A DNA stretch of 30,365 nucleotides from JBBQHX01 sp035306065 (GTDB lineage Bacteria; Gemmatimonadota; Gemmatimonadetes; Gemmatimonadales; Gemmatimonadaceae), in assembly GCA_035306065.1 (NCBI GenBank), contig DATGOL010000035.1, forward strand, positions 1 to 30,365, given 5' to 3'. Both the position numbers and the translations under genes were made by a program. This document shows positions 6,101 through 14,623 of the stretch, one piece after another (position 1 is the stretch's first letter; the number at the start of each line of letters is the position of its first letter). The notes beneath the pieces are model-generated. The model was not told the DNA's origin. It made no database searches and saw only the letters and a program-made list of their open reading frames with translations.

Positions 6101-7885
6101 CTACCCCGAAAAACCCATGACGTGCGCGGCGTACCACACCGTGTACGCCAGCAGGCCCGAAAGAGCAGCATCCCCTCGGCCATCCACTGCCCTTCCATCG
6201 GAGTCAGTGAACGCGGCGGCTACGCCACCATCCAGCGGTGCCCTCCTCAGCCATTCGAGCACTCGCTCACCGTCAGGGCCGTACAGCTTCCCGATCTGCT
6301 CCGATAGTGACAGTGGCGCGGGCTCGCCCATCGCCCGCACCGTTCGGCGGTAGGTGGAGTCGCTTCGCGGAACGAAGTCGTATGCCGGCAGCCAGGCCAG
6401 CGACCCGTTGTCAGGCGCGGCCTGCGACACACGCCCCGCAAGGTCGGACGACGATGCGAAAATTCCCTTTCCGTCTGCCTCTGCGGCAAAGTGGCGTGAG
6501 GCAGCTGCACGAACCACTTCGGGCTCCTCAACGCGGCGCGCCGAATCCTCGTCCAGCGTTCGCTTCAGAACATCCAGCGCCTGGGCGACAACCGCATTCG
6601 CGTGTAGCGAGAACGGAAGCTCCGCCACGTTTCCGCCCAGGTCCATGTCCGTGCTGTAAAGTGGGAAACGCGGATGACGTCGCAGCCCGATCTCCTCCGC
6701 GAGCAGGTACATGGTCTCCCCCACAACCGGTTCCTCAACCACCCGGTCATCCCCGGTGTCACGAATGAAACGATCGAGGCTCAACGCATAGCAGGCCATG
6801 CCTTCGAGCGTGAAGCCTGACGCGAACAGGGTGCCGTCCAGGTAGTTCGTGCCTCTGCCGGGCCAGTAGCCGTGCAGCTCGAACATGCGCAGCAAAAGTT
6901 CGCGTGCGAGAGCGCCGTCAGCGAGCTGTACTGCCGGAATCGTCCACATCAGGGCGGTCCAGTCGCGGATGGTAACCCCGTGAGGCGACCAGGGCGCCCG
7001 GCTGTGCACGATGTAGAAATGGGCGTCGTCGAGCGCGCGCGCCACGGAGTAGAAGTATGCGAACACCAGGTTGCGGTTCACGAGGCGATCGAGGCTCTCG
7101 GAGCCGGTGCTCTGCTGCAGCGCCGCCAATGTCTCGCTGGTTGCCGAGAACAGGCCTCGCCAGCCGCGAGCACGAATTGCCCGAACTGCCGCAGCAGCGC
7201 CATCGCGCTCGGGCGCTGCTGCCAGGTAGAACGCAAGCTCAGCGCGGGCGCCGGGCTCCAGCGTCAGGCGCCTCGTGAGCGCAAAGGAAGCGTCGTCCCC
7301 ATCCTGTGCCGCAGCCTGGGTTCCGTCCTCGCCGGCAATCGCGAGTGCTGCAAGCGCCGGCTGGCGCTCTCCCTCCAGGACTACCACGTTATCCGAGAGC
7401 AGCGCGCGGTTCCGGTCACCAACCGGTCGTGAGGTACGAACTCGAAGGTCGCGCGAACCCAGCACACCCTCCATGGCGCACTCAAGCTCACGCCTCACAC
7501 TGCCTCGATTCTCCAGCGTGAGCACATACACCATTCCCGCGCAGTCCGTGTCGCGCGAGTATGGACACCAGATGGTGCCGTTCACCGCGATGTCGCCAGC
7601 GGTGCAGGCAAAGGACGGGATCCAGGCAAACGCCCGCTCCCACGCCATACCCCCGGCTCCCAGCTCGCGTCGCTCACCGTCTACCTTCAACGTTGGACGA
7701 AGCAGCGCAGGGCCGCGCCCCGCCTGCCAATCCGGCGAGCCCGCGAACTCCAGCGCCGCCTTGGAGCCGTGGTGAAGCACGCTCACGAGGTGGATGGAGG
7801 CATCCGCAGGATGGATGCAGGGCACCGACAACCAGTGATTGCCTGTAAGCTGCCAGGGGACGGATGCTGCCGAGGGGGTGGTCAC
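6101..7885 (-). CDS. Putative six-hairpin glycosidase-like protein
   Basis: The protein is about 594 residues from the GTG at 7883-7885. The reading frame stays open to a GTG at 7975, but the extra 30 residues are Arg-rich and unconvincing. The N-terminal 250 residues look like a beta-sandwich. The C-terminal half looks like an (alpha/alpha)6 barrel, with Trp/Asp/Glu-rich segments such as SPHGVTIRDWTALMWTIPAV, HGYWPGRGTNYLDGTLFASG and STDMDLGGNVAELPFSLHAN. That order matches glucoamylase/GH15-, GH94- and GH125-like proteins, so carbohydrate cleavage or phosphorolysis is likely but the substrate is unknown. There is no signal peptide, so it should be cytoplasmic. It diverges from the barrel-protein gene. 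Confidence 0.55.
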   Translation of the reverse strand: MTTPSAASVPWQLTGNHWLSVPCIHPADASIHLVSVLHHGSKAALEFAGSPDWQAGRGPALLRPTLKVDGERRELGAGGMAWERAFAWIPSFACTAGDIAVNGTIWCPYSRDTDCAGMVYVLTLENRGSVRRELECAMEGVLGSRDLRVRTSRPVGDRNRALLSDNVVVLEGERQPALAALAIAGEDGTQAAAQDGDDASFALTRRLTLEPGARAELAFYLAAAPERDGAAAAVRAIRARGWRGLFSATSETLAALQQSTGSESLDRLVNRNLVFAYFYSVARALDDAHFYIVHSRAPWSPHGVTIRDWTALMWTIPAVQLADGALARELLLRMFELHGYWPGRGTNYLDGTLFASGFTLEGMACYALSLDRFIRDTGDDRVVEEPVVGETMYLLAEEIGLRRHPRFPLYSTDMDLGGNVAELPFSLHANAVVAQALDVLKRTLDEDSARRVEEPEVVRAAASRHFAAEADGKGIFASSSDLAGRVSQAAPDNGSLAWLPAYDFVPRSDSTYRRTVRAMGEPAPLSLSEQIGKLYGPDGERVLEWLRRAPLDGGVAAAFTDSDGRAVDGRGDAALSGLLAYTVWYAAHVMGFSG

Positions 7886-7901
7886 GTTGCTCGATAGTGA
7901 T

Positions 7902-7930
7902 TTGACTGTAGCACAGCGGCCCGTCAATAT
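7902..7930 (+). promoter_or_regulatory. Sigma-70-type promoter of the barrel-protein gene
   Basis: TTGACT (7902-7907), a 17-bp spacer and CATTAT-like CAATAT (7925-7930) lie in the divergent gap. The predicted start near 7937 argues that the downstream gene begins at 7980 or 7995, and not at the first ATG of the open frame (7839). Confidence 0.55.
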
Positions 7931-7994
7931 AGCCAGCCGCCGTCTGCTCTCCGCGAACCTGCCATCTCGCTCCACTCAAGTGCATTCTTCTCGA

Positions 7995-9650
7995 GTGAAT
8001 CTCAACGACTCCCGCCATGATGCGCGAACCTGTCGCAAGCTCCGCCTCCCGGGCGCGGTCGCGTGGGTGGTTCCGGCGCTCCTCGTGCTCGGGGCATCGC
8101 CATCGGTGGCGCAGGTAGCCACCGGCCCAACGGAAGACGCGATCGTTGTACCGTTTGGCGTACTCCGCGCGGAATTCGGTGGAAGCTGGAGCAGCTGGCG
8201 CGACCGATACTCCTCCGCGCCTGACGGGAGCCCGCTCAGCGAACGCGCGTCGCTCGGGGCGGAGTTTTCCGGAACTCCATTCGGAGTCATGCACGACCCG
8301 AGCCTGCTGCCGGTGCGTGACGCCGTCAGAACGCTAACCGGGAACTCCGCGCTGGACGTCAACCTCGGCTCCGTCATCACGCGTGCCGACGCACTTTCCG
8401 CACGCACGACTTTCCGCATGGAACTGGGGCTGGGAGCGCGCCTGGCTTTGCTGGCGAGCGTTCCGTACGTGCAGACGCGCATGAGCGTGAGTGTGGACGT
8501 GGACGCCGCGGGCGCGAACCTGGGGCTCAACCCTGCACTTCTCGCTGCAGACGCGGCGAGCCGGAATTTCGCGCTCACGGAAGCGGCACGCACGGCGGCA
8601 GACCAGATGCTCGCGCTGGTGGAAGGATGCACCGCTGATCCCGGCGGTGCAGGATGCGGCCCGGTTGCGGCGGACCCTGACGACGCGGCGGCTCTCGTGG
8701 CCGACGCCAACGCGGTAGCCAGCGCACTTGCGGCACTGTACGGTACGGACGATGAAGACGGGGCGAGCTTCGTGCCCATTGCCGGCGGTGCGGAAGACGC
8801 GCTGCTCGCGCAGCGCTTAACGACACTCGCGCAGGCACTTGCGGCATACGGTATCGGAACGCTGGCGCCTGATGCGCGCCCTGTTGGCGCTACGCCGGTT
8901 ACCCCGGGTCAGTTCGGCTTGTCGGGTATCGGTTCGGCGGGCCAGGTGGAGCGCTACGGAATCGGCGATGTCGAGGTAGGCGCCAAGTTCCTTGTGATCG
9001 ACACTTTCGGTTCGCTTCCAGGCGCAACACGGCCCGCAGGTGTCGCCCTGCGCCTGGCAGTGGGTGGCGTGTTCAGGTATGGCCGAAACTCTGCAGACAG
9101 CCTGAATACGCCGCTCGACATAGGCATTGGCGACGGGCAGAACGATCTCGAGGGGCGCGCGTGGCTGGACGTGGGCTTCGGCTCGCGCGTCGCAGTGAGT
9201 CTTGCAGGACGCTATGGTGTGCAGCAGGCAGATGAGCCCGAGATGGCATTTCCGGGGATGCTGCCGGGAGTGGTGGAGCGCGACCTGGGCGACTACATAC
9301 AGCTCGAGGCAAGCCCTCGTGTGGCAATCGGCAGCAGTCTTGCACTGGCCGGCTTCTGGAGCATGCACCGGAAGGAGGAGGACACGTTCACCGGAACGCT
9401 AAGTGGCGGCGACGGTTTTCCGGTGGATGCAGCCGCGCTGGCAATTGGCACCGAGGCTCGCGAGCAACGCGCCGGTGCAGGCATCGTATTCAGCACGCTG
9501 GACGCCTACGGTCGCGGGCGTACCAGCTTTCCGCTCGACTTTTCGTATCTGTACACGCGGACGGTGAGTGGTGCGGGACGCCTTACGATGCACCGGGCGG
9601 AGCACAGGATTATGGGGAGGTTTTATTTGGGGCTGTTCGGGAAAGGATAG
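7995..9650 (+). CDS. Secreted beta-barrel-type outer-membrane protein, function unknown
   Basis: From the GTG at 7995 (a GTG at 7980 is equally possible; neither has a good Shine-Dalgarno) the product is 551 residues. A signal peptide is clear: Arg-rich n-region, hydrophobic LPGAVAWVVPALLVLG, and likely cleavage near SPSVAQ at about residue 40. The mature part alternates short amphipathic strands rich in Gly and aromatic residues, such as FRMELGLGARLALLASVPYV, IGDVEVGAKFLVI and RAWLDVGFGSRVAVSLAGRY. It ends with strand-like MGRFYLGLF, as expected for an outer-membrane barrel. An unusual Ala-rich helical insert at about 180-285 contains a Cys pair (about 212 and 221). No transporter family is recognised. 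Confidence 0.65.
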   Translation: MNLNDSRHDARTCRKLRLPGAVAWVVPALLVLGASPSVAQVATGPTEDAIVVPFGVLRAEFGGSWSSWRDRYSSAPDGSPLSERASLGAEFSGTPFGVMHDPSLLPVRDAVRTLTGNSALDVNLGSVITRADALSARTTFRMELGLGARLALLASVPYVQTRMSVSVDVDAAGANLGLNPALLAADAASRNFALTEAARTAADQMLALVEGCTADPGGAGCGPVAADPDDAAALVADANAVASALAALYGTDDEDGASFVPIAGGAEDALLAQRLTTLAQALAAYGIGTLAPDARPVGATPVTPGQFGLSGIGSAGQVERYGIGDVEVGAKFLVIDTFGSLPGATRPAGVALRLAVGGVFRYGRNSADSLNTPLDIGIGDGQNDLEGRAWLDVGFGSRVAVSLAGRYGVQQADEPEMAFPGMLPGVVERDLGDYIQLEASPRVAIGSSLALAGFWSMHRKEEDTFTGTLSGGDGFPVDAAALAIGTEAREQRAGAGIVFSTLDAYGRGRTSFPLDFSYLYTRTVSGAGRLTMHRAEHRIMGRFYLGLFGKG

Positions 9651-9932
9651 GGGCTACGGGCTACGGGTTAGGGGTGAGGGGTTACACGGGTTACGGGGGG
9701 GGCGGCGGAGCCGCCCTCGGCGTTTCCGAGTCGGGTGGCCTGACGACAACCCTTGCTGGCGACAGGCGCACCGGGGACAGCCGACAACATCGGCAGACGC
9801 ATAAGGGATATGCGACGCTATCGCCAGGCGCACCATGCTGCAGTACGCTCGCCAGGTGTACCTTGCGCTGCCGTGCTATCGGCAGCCGCAGGCCAGCCTC
9901 AGCATCTCCAGGCGCACGGCGGACGCTATTTG
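9651..9932. repeat. 282-bp gene-free gap with G-run repeats and CAGGCGCACC repeats
   Basis: The first 50 bp of this convergent gap are degenerate GGGCTAC/GGGTTA units with seven or so G runs. Then comes a 7-bp hairpin (9700-9716). The remainder holds four copies of CAGGYGYACS at 9763, 9825, 9853 and 9909. I see no gene here. Confidence 0.6.
9700..9716. terminator. GC-rich hairpin between convergent genes
   Basis: GGGCGGC-GGA-GCCGCCC forms a 7-bp stem. It lies between the ends of the barrel-protein gene and recN and could stop transcription from either side. There is no T tract. Confidence 0.35.
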
Positions 9933-11798
9933 TCAGCCGCGTTTCGGCGTTCGCTTCCGGCTCTGGGTAGCGTTGCGCTCGCTCGGCCTGGTCGCGCGCT
10001 TTCGGGGCTCATCCGCTGGCTCGCGCGGTGCCGATTGATCTTCTTTCGACGTATTCGCATCTGATGCGCGAGCCGCGGCTTTCTTCGCCGTCGGACGCTC
10101 GCCTGGCAGCGAGTCAGGGTCCGCGGCTTTCGGGTTCTCGACTTCCGCTTCCAGCAGCTCTGACGCATGCGCGCGGCTCAGCTCGCTCTCCGGATCGCCA
10201 CCAAGCATCCGGGCAACCTCGCGAATACGATGTTCACCGCGGAGAGCCCGCACGTCAGCCGTCGTAACTCCCCCTCGAGCGCCCTTGGCCACCAGGAAAT
10301 GATGGTGCGCTCGTGCAGCGATCTGCGGAAGGTGGGTAATCGCGAACACCTGATGGCCTTTCGCCACTCTCCGCATCGTCGCTCCCACCTTCAGGCCAAC
10401 CACACCGCCAATACCGGCATCCACCTCGTCGAACACGAGCGTCGGCACCTGGTCCAGCCTGGCGAGTATCGTTTTCAGCGCAAGCATGACTCGTGACAGC
10501 TCGCCCCCCGATGCCACACGCGCGAGCGGTCGTGCTTCGTGGCCCAGGTTCAGCGATACCCTGAACTCCACGTCCTCAGCGCCGTTCGCGCCCGGCTCGG
10601 GCTTCTCGATCAGCGCAGCGCTGAAGCGTCCGTCCACCATCCCGAGCTCGGGAAGTACCTGCTCAACTGCGGACGACAAGCGCCTGGAGGCCTCCTTGCG
10701 CAAGCGCGTCAGATCCGCCGCAACCCTCGACAGGCGTGCGGCCACTGCCGACACTCGCTGCTCGAGCTGCTGCATATCGAGCCCGCCCGAATCCACAAGC
10801 TCGAGCTCGCGAGATGCGGAGCGGCCGGCTTCGATCACATCATCGAGCGTCGGGCCGTACTTGCTCGTGAGGCGAAACAGCACATCCTTCCGCCGCTGCA
10901 CCTCCGCAAGCCGCTCCGGATCGAGTTCCACACTCTCGCCGTACGCCTCCAGCTCACGCGCGAGCTCCTCAACCGCGTAGTAACCGGTATCGAAGAGTTC
11001 CTGAAGCCGAGTGAAGGCAGGGTCGATCTTCTGCAGTGAAGCGAGCAACCGCTGCACTGCACCCAGCCCTGGAAGTACGGCGCCCTCGCCATCCAGCAGT
11101 CCATTCGCCTCGCCCACCATGGTGCGAAGTTCGTCCGCATGCTCCAGGCGAATGAACTCGTCCTCGAGCGTTACGTCTTCACCCGGCGTCAGGCCCGCTT
11201 CCTCGATCTCGGCTGCAACGTGCCGAAGGTAGTCCGCTCGCTTCTGTGCGTCCGCGCGCCGCGATCGAAGGGCGCTCAGCTCGCCGCGCGCCGCCAGCAG
11301 ATCGTCATGTGCCTGACGCACCTGGGCCGCCGTATCCGTGGCACCTCCGAAAGCATCGAGAATCTGCCGCTGTGCGTCCGTGTCCAGCAGCGACTGCGCC
11401 TCATGCTGGCCGTGCAGGTTCACCAGCCTCCGGCCAATCCCGGCCAGGACGCCGGCAGTAACCGTGCTTCCGTTGATCCACGCGCGCGTGCGTCCGGAGG
11501 ACGAAACCTCACGCTTGAGCACCACCAGGCCGTCGTCGGCGTCTATTCCCCGTGAGTCCAGCTCCGCCCGCAACGCCGCGTCTCCCTCGCGCTCGAACAC
11601 GCCTTCCACCGTTGCCCGGTCACTGCCGGTACGGACGAGGTCTGCGGCAGCGCGTTCCCCGAGCAGCAGGCCCAGCGCCTCCACGATGATGGATTTCCCT
11701 GCACCGGTCTCGCCGGTGAGCACGTTGAAGCCGGGAGCCAGCGGGAGCGTGAGCGATTCGATTATTGCGAAGTTCCGGATTCGCAGCTCAGTCAGCAC
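9933..11798 (-). CDS. recN: DNA repair protein RecN with basic C-terminal extension
   Basis: RecN is an SMC-like ATPase that acts early in double-strand-break repair. The N-terminus has LRIRNFAIIESL and the Walker A sequence GETGAGKS (residues 29-36). A long coiled coil follows. The C-terminal half has the ABC signature region RVASGGELSRVMLAL and Walker B LVFDEVDAGIGG. The core ends near residue 555. The last 66 residues are a Lys/Arg/Pro/Ser-rich tail that RecN proteins usually lack. The start is the GTG at 11796-11798, whose GTGCTGA overlaps the nadK stop, indicating coupling. recN is the last gene of the large minus-strand cluster. Confidence 0.95.
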   Translation of the reverse strand: MLTELRIRNFAIIESLTLPLAPGFNVLTGETGAGKSIIVEALGLLLGERAAADLVRTGSDRATVEGVFEREGDAALRAELDSRGIDADDGLVVLKREVSSSGRTRAWINGSTVTAGVLAGIGRRLVNLHGQHEAQSLLDTDAQRQILDAFGGATDTAAQVRQAHDDLLAARGELSALRSRRADAQKRADYLRHVAAEIEEAGLTPGEDVTLEDEFIRLEHADELRTMVGEANGLLDGEGAVLPGLGAVQRLLASLQKIDPAFTRLQELFDTGYYAVEELARELEAYGESVELDPERLAEVQRRKDVLFRLTSKYGPTLDDVIEAGRSASRELELVDSGGLDMQQLEQRVSAVAARLSRVAADLTRLRKEASRRLSSAVEQVLPELGMVDGRFSAALIEKPEPGANGAEDVEFRVSLNLGHEARPLARVASGGELSRVMLALKTILARLDQVPTLVFDEVDAGIGGVVGLKVGATMRRVAKGHQVFAITHLPQIAARAHHHFLVAKGARGGVTTADVRALRGEHRIREVARMLGGDPESELSRAHASELLEAEVENPKAADPDSLPGERPTAKKAAARASDANTSKEDQSAPREPADEPRKRATRPSERNATQSRKRTPKRG

Positions 11799-12667
11799 CG
11801 AAGGCCCTCGTCACGGTCTGCCAGACCACCCCAGCCAAGCTTCCGGCTGAGCCTCGCAAAGAAGCTCGTGCCCGGAAAACGGACGATGAGCACCGGGCGA
11901 TCTGCACGCCGTACCACCAGTGTCTCACCTGGCGAGAAGGTAGTACCAACCTGACCGTCAGCCGTAACCAATAGTTCGCCCGGCCCGTCCGCAGCCTGCA
12001 AGGTCAGCGTGCTGGAGGCAGGCAGCACCAGGGTGCGCAGAGTAAGCGTGTGCGGCGAAATCGGCGCCAGTATCAGCGACTCCAGCGTGGGATACACAAC
12101 AGGGCCGCCTGCGGAGAGTGAATACCCTGTTGACCCGGTTGGCGTGGAGACGCAGACCCCGTCTGCCGAAAACCTGGCGACCGATACACCGTCCGCGGCA
12201 ACGTTCACACCGAGCATTCGCGCAAAGCCGCCCTTGTGCAGCACCACATCGTTCAGCGCGAAAAGACGCTCCCGCTCGTTACCCTCAGCATCGTTCACGA
12301 ATGCGTCGAGCGCCATTCGTGACTCCACCTGGTATTGCCCCGTGGAGAGCATCTCGAGTGCTGACTCCATTTCGTCTTCGCCACACGAGGTGAGGAAGCC
12401 GAGTCTGCCGAGGTTGACTCCAAGAATCGGTGCCGGATGACCGGCAAGCAGGCGTGCGCCTCGCAGCAGTGTGCCGTCGCCGCCCAGCGTAAGCAGAACG
12501 TCGGCCACGGCGGGGTCGGTCATGAGGTCTCCGCCGCCGGCGATCGAGTGCAGTTCAGGCTCGTAGAAAAGCCGGAAATGCAGCGGCTCGGCCAGCGACT
12601 GGAGGCGTGAGAGCAACGTCGGGAGACCGGCGTAGCCGGGGTGCCCGACGACGCCGACCTGAATCAT
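11792..12667 (-). CDS. nadK: NAD kinase
   Basis: The enzyme phosphorylates NAD to NADP in the cytoplasm. The 291-residue product has the family's VLLTLGGDGTLLRGARL motif (GGDG loop), LGVNLGRLGFLTS, and the conserved SPTGSTGYSLSAGGPVVYP-like segment (here STPTGSTGYSLSAGGP). The frame opens at 12736, but the ATG at 12665-12667 gives the standard start (MIQVGVVGHPG) and overlaps the dxs stop as ATGA. The downstream recN start overlaps its stop. Confidence 0.95.
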   Translation of the reverse strand: MIQVGVVGHPGYAGLPTLLSRLQSLAEPLHFRLFYEPELHSIAGGGDLMTDPAVADVLLTLGGDGTLLRGARLLAGHPAPILGVNLGRLGFLTSCGEDEMESALEMLSTGQYQVESRMALDAFVNDAEGNERERLFALNDVVLHKGGFARMLGVNVAADGVSVARFSADGVCVSTPTGSTGYSLSAGGPVVYPTLESLILAPISPHTLTLRTLVLPASSTLTLQAADGPGELLVTADGQVGTTFSPGETLVVRRADRPVLIVRFPGTSFFARLSRKLGWGGLADRDEGLRC

Positions 12668-14553
12668 CCGGCGATCGCCTCGCTCTCGTGCAACGCGCGT
12701 ACGCGATCGGCGATCCCCGCCGCGTCCAGGCCACAAAGTGCAAGCTGTCTTGAACGCGCGGCCTGTTCCATGAAGCGATCCGGCACTCCGTGCGCTACAA
12801 CGCGAACGGCTGGATCACGCTTCTCCACCAGCGCTGCCATGTACGCACCGAATCCGTTCACCACCGTACCCTCCTCCACAACCAGCAATTGCCTGTGGTT
12901 GGTGAGCAGAGCTGAGAGCGTGAGCTCGTCGTGAGGCTTGAGATAACGGCAGTTCACGACAGTAACGTTCAGTCCTTCGGCCTGGAGATTCGCTGCAGCC
13001 TCGAGCGCGCGGTCTACCATCGTGCCTACCGCGAGAATGGCAAGGTCGCTTCCCTGCTTCACCACGTCCCATGTGGCGTAAGGCACCGCTTCAACGTCGG
13101 ACATGGCCGCCGGCAAGTCAGGCGAGGCATCACGAGGGTAGCGGAAGCACATCGGGCCGTCATGGTCCAGCGATGCACGCAGCAGGCCCAGCATCTCCGT
13201 TCCATTCCGTGGCGCAGCCACCGTCATTCCGGGAACCGCAAGCATGTAGGCGATGTCGTACAGACCCATGTGGGTGGGACCGTCTTCACCAACCAGTCCC
13301 GCACGGTCCATGGCGAAAACCACCGGCAGGTTCTGGATGCATACGTCGTGGATCACATTGTCGTATGCGCGCTGCAGGAAGGTTGAATAGATCGCACAAA
13401 CCGGCCGCACACCCTGGGTTGCCATGCCGGCCGCGAAGGTGACAGCGTGTCCCTCCGCAATACCAACGTCGAAGAAGCGCTCCGGGAAAGCCTTCGCGAA
13501 ATCGCCGGTTCCGGTGCCACTGGGCATTGCAGCGGTGATGACCACAAAGTCATCTCGTTCGGCACCCAGCTCAACGAGCCCGGTTCCGAACACCTTTGTG
13601 TAGGCCGGATTTGCCTTGGACGCAACGAGTTGCTTTCCGGTGGCGGGGTCGTGACCGGGCGGAAGCGCATGCCACTTCTCCCCATGCTCACCGGCCGGGA
13701 AGCCCATTCCCTTCTTGGTGAGGATGTGCACGAACCGCGGTCCTTCCATGTCTCGCACGGCGGTGAATACCTCCACCATCGCGTCGATGTCATGACCGTC
13801 GATCGGGCCGAAGTATCGGAAGCCGAGTTCCTCGAAAAGCACACCTGGCGTGAGGAAGGACTTCATGCTCTCCTCGAACCGCCTCACGAGAGTACTGACG
13901 TTGGCGAACGGACCCGGCGCATTGTCAACGATATCGCCGATGCGCGACCGGATACGGTTGTAGAGCGGGTTCTTCTGCACCGACACGAGATACTTGTGCA
14001 TCGCGCCCACGTTGGGCGCTATGGACATCTCGTTGTCGTTGAGCACTACCACGAAGTCGCGGTCCGAGTGTCCTGCGTTGTTCAACCCTTCGTAGGACAG
14101 GCCGCTCCCAAGTGCACCATCGCCCAGGATGGCGACCACCTTGAAGTCTTCACCACGAAGGTCGCGTCCCACTGCCATGCCATATGCAGCCGAAATTGCA
14201 GTACCGGCGTGACCCGCGCCGAATGCGTCATACTCGCTCTCGTCGCGCTTCAGGAAGCCGGAGATTCCCCCTTCCTGACGGAGCGTGTCGAACCGGTTTG
14301 CGCGTCCGCTGAGCAGCTTGTGCGGATAGCCCTGGTGGCCGACGTCCCACACGAACTGATCGCGCGGCGTGTCGAACACGCGATGCAGCGCCACGGACAG
14401 TTCAACTACGCCGAGGCCGGCGCCGATGTGCCCGCCCGTGCGTGAGCAGCTTTCGATAAGGAAGGTGCGCATCTCTTCAGCGAGCGCATGCAGTTCCTCA
14501 CGCGAAAGTGCCTTGAGGTCGGAAGAGCCGGTAATCGATTCGAGCAGTGACAT
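12664..14553 (-). CDS. dxs: 1-deoxy-D-xylulose-5-phosphate synthase
   Basis: The thiamine-diphosphate enzyme joins pyruvate and glyceraldehyde-3-phosphate, the first step of the MEP isoprenoid pathway. The 629-residue protein has the usual three domains. It shows HIGAGLGVVELSVALH, WDVGHQGYPHKLLSGR, the ThDP motif GDGALGSGLSYEGLNN, and the transketolase-like DRAGLVGEDGPTHMGLYDIA. The ATG at 14551-14553 (MSLLESITG) is preferred over an in-frame start 15 codons upstream. It lies 70 bp after ispA, so both isoprenoid genes are next to each other, and it overlaps nadK, whose NADP product is used by the next MEP enzyme. Confidence 0.97.
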   Translation of the reverse strand: MSLLESITGSSDLKALSREELHALAEEMRTFLIESCSRTGGHIGAGLGVVELSVALHRVFDTPRDQFVWDVGHQGYPHKLLSGRANRFDTLRQEGGISGFLKRDESEYDAFGAGHAGTAISAAYGMAVGRDLRGEDFKVVAILGDGALGSGLSYEGLNNAGHSDRDFVVVLNDNEMSIAPNVGAMHKYLVSVQKNPLYNRIRSRIGDIVDNAPGPFANVSTLVRRFEESMKSFLTPGVLFEELGFRYFGPIDGHDIDAMVEVFTAVRDMEGPRFVHILTKKGMGFPAGEHGEKWHALPPGHDPATGKQLVASKANPAYTKVFGTGLVELGAERDDFVVITAAMPSGTGTGDFAKAFPERFFDVGIAEGHAVTFAAGMATQGVRPVCAIYSTFLQRAYDNVIHDVCIQNLPVVFAMDRAGLVGEDGPTHMGLYDIAYMLAVPGMTVAAPRNGTEMLGLLRASLDHDGPMCFRYPRDASPDLPAAMSDVEAVPYATWDVVKQGSDLAILAVGTMVDRALEAAANLQAEGLNVTVVNCRYLKPHDELTLSALLTNHRQLLVVEEGTVVNGFGAYMAALVEKRDPAVRVVAHGVPDRFMEQAARSRQLALCGLDAAGIADRVRALHESEAIAG

Positions 14554-14623
14554 GGCGACAATCGAAGCTACGGGTGAGACGCACCGGTGATTTCGCAACC
14601 TCCGCCGGACGTCTTCGTAACCG

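Noticed and set aside
7839..7994. Upstream ATG start (7839) for the barrel protein
   Set aside because: It precedes the predicted promoter and would put more than 60 residues before the signal peptide.
9763..9918. The four short repeats as a CRISPR array
   Set aside because: The units are only about 10 bp, the spacing is irregular (62, 28, 56 bp) and there are no cas genes.
13447..14445. Plus-strand open frame of 332 codons opposite dxs
   Set aside because: It is a high-GC shadow of dxs, whose motifs and length are complete.
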